A DNA stretch of 15,031 nt, taken from Acidithiobacillus sp. (lineage in GTDB: Bacteria > Pseudomonadota > Gammaproteobacteria > Acidithiobacillales > Acidithiobacillaceae). Shown here piece after piece: positions 14,679-15,031 of the stretch. Made by a program: the position numbers and the translations under genes. Below the pieces are notes generated by a model. That model was not told the origin of the DNA and made no database searches. It worked only from the letters and a program-made list of their open reading frames with translations. The stretch covers positions 1 to 15,031 of the forward strand of contig JAPTWR010000118.1 in the NCBI GenBank assembly GCA_028065135.1, in the 5' to 3' direction. Numbering within the stretch: the first letter of the stretch is position 1; every line of letters starts with the position of its first letter.

Positions 14679-14770
14679 AAAGCGGGAAGGCAAATGGACG
14701 TAAGGACATCGGCGTGTGCACCCTCTCACTGTGTAGGCTGAAGCCGAATCGCCTGGTCCAACGCCACCAA

Positions 14771-14875
14771 GCAGGGGCGGAAACTGCCAGATCGTTTTAT
14801 GAAGATGGCTCGAAAAGGCAGATGGGGCAAGGTCGCAGCCCTGCATCATTTGCCGGTCCGCTCGTTAAGCGGCAA
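14771..14875 (+). ncRNA. Possible structured 5' leader with competing hairpins
   Basis: The 262 bases between the last receptor and the next start contain nested complementary segments. GCAGGG (14771-14776) pairs with CCCTGC (14839-14844) and encloses CTGCC (14784-14788) paired with GGCAG (14817-14821). Downstream, TTGCCG (14850-14855) can pair with CGGCAA (14870-14875), or CCGCT (14858-14862) with AGCGG (14868-14872); these two are mutually exclusive. Such an arrangement before a sensor gene resembles a regulatory leader. I could not match it to a riboswitch class from memory, including the cyclic di-GMP types. Chance pairing in G+C-rich DNA is a real alternative. Confidence 0.3.
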
Positions 14876-14904
14876 GGCATTAGCCGTGCGGAGAATAATG
14901 ATTC

Positions 14905-15031
14905 ATGATTATTGACAATAATAGCACTCTATCCGGGTTTCTTGGCCTGCAGGATTCCGACTTTCAGGTCATCGACCGTTATCGCGATGCCTTGGATAAA
15001 GAAGCGCCGGCGCTTGCCCACGCTTTTTACG
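14905..15031 (+). CDS. Probable globin-coupled sensor, N-terminal fragment
   Basis: The frame opens with ATG at 14905 and runs off the right edge after 42 codons. GGAG at 14890-14893 lies 11 bases upstream, a rather long spacer. The visible residues, in particular LSGFLGLQDSDFQVIDRYRD and the following helix ending ALAHAFY, resemble the first helices of the sensor globin (protoglobin) domain found in haem-based oxygen sensors. Those proteins continue into a receptor signalling domain (HemAT type) or a GGDEF diguanylate cyclase. The proximal His and the output domain are outside the window, so which it is cannot be said. A nearby chemotaxis cluster makes both possible. Confidence 0.5.
   Translation, partial: MIIDNNSTLSGFLGLQDSDFQVIDRYRDALDKEAPALAHAFY

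Noticed and set aside
14675..14720. Cyclic di-GMP (GEMM-I) riboswitch suggested by GGCAAA and GGACGTAAGG
   Set aside because: The conserved P2 hairpin between these elements is missing and the downstream conserved segments are not found.
380..14849. Many open frames on the minus strand and in alternative + frames
   Set aside because: They mirror high-G+C coding sequence, show no recognisable domains, have no ribosome binding sites in sensible places, and lie over well-supported genes.

Overview
The window is a flagellar-motor and chemotaxis region of a Gram-negative proteobacterium. The best guess for the organism is a motile Acidithiobacillus or close relative. The main reason is a small twin-arginine-exported high-potential iron-sulfur protein at 10719-11021, which closely resembles (from memory) the Iro protein of iron-oxidising acidithiobacilli. 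CheZ, CheV and a PomA/MotA-type stator also fit a gamma/beta-proteobacterial lineage. The species call is inference; no marker gene is present. Every gene I accept is on the + strand.

Layout. Bases 1-2678 hold the end of flhA, a fliL-like gene, motA and motB. Bases 2739-7200 hold a PAS-containing cytoplasmic chemoreceptor with a zinc-binding CZB domain, cheV, a second cytoplasmic CZB chemoreceptor, cheY and cheZ. Bases 7203-10631 hold cheA, a small protein of 204 aa with a degenerate receptor-tip motif, and a flavin-free di-iron metallo-beta-lactamase-fold protein of the ODP type (oxygen-binding di-iron protein). From flhA to the ODP gene the gaps never exceed about 60 bases and several junctions overlap, so this looks like one long operon. 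It ends at a candidate terminator at 10671-10689. The HiPIP gene follows, with its own strong terminator at 11042-11079. Two transmembrane chemoreceptors come next (11093-12751 and 13026-14642). The second is clearly richer in A+T than its surroundings. The window closes with the first 42 codons of a probable globin-coupled sensor (14905 to the edge), preceded by a 262-base leader that can form competing hairpins.

How it works together. FlhA belongs to the flagellar export gate; FliL and MotA/MotB form the stator. CheA, CheV, CheY and CheZ make the phosphorelay that controls the motor. The receptors supply input: two soluble receptors (PAS plus CZB, and CZB only), two membrane receptors, probably the ODP protein, and possibly a haem-globin sensor. 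No stand-alone cheW, cheR, cheB or cheD lies in the window.

The most interesting part is the 3' end of the operon. An ODP-type sensor is translationally coupled to a small protein that keeps the outline of a receptor hairpin tip but has lost its key acidic residues, directly behind cheA. In an organism that appears to live by iron or sulfur oxidation, this would make sense as an iron/oxygen taxis input that feeds CheA without a conventional receptor.
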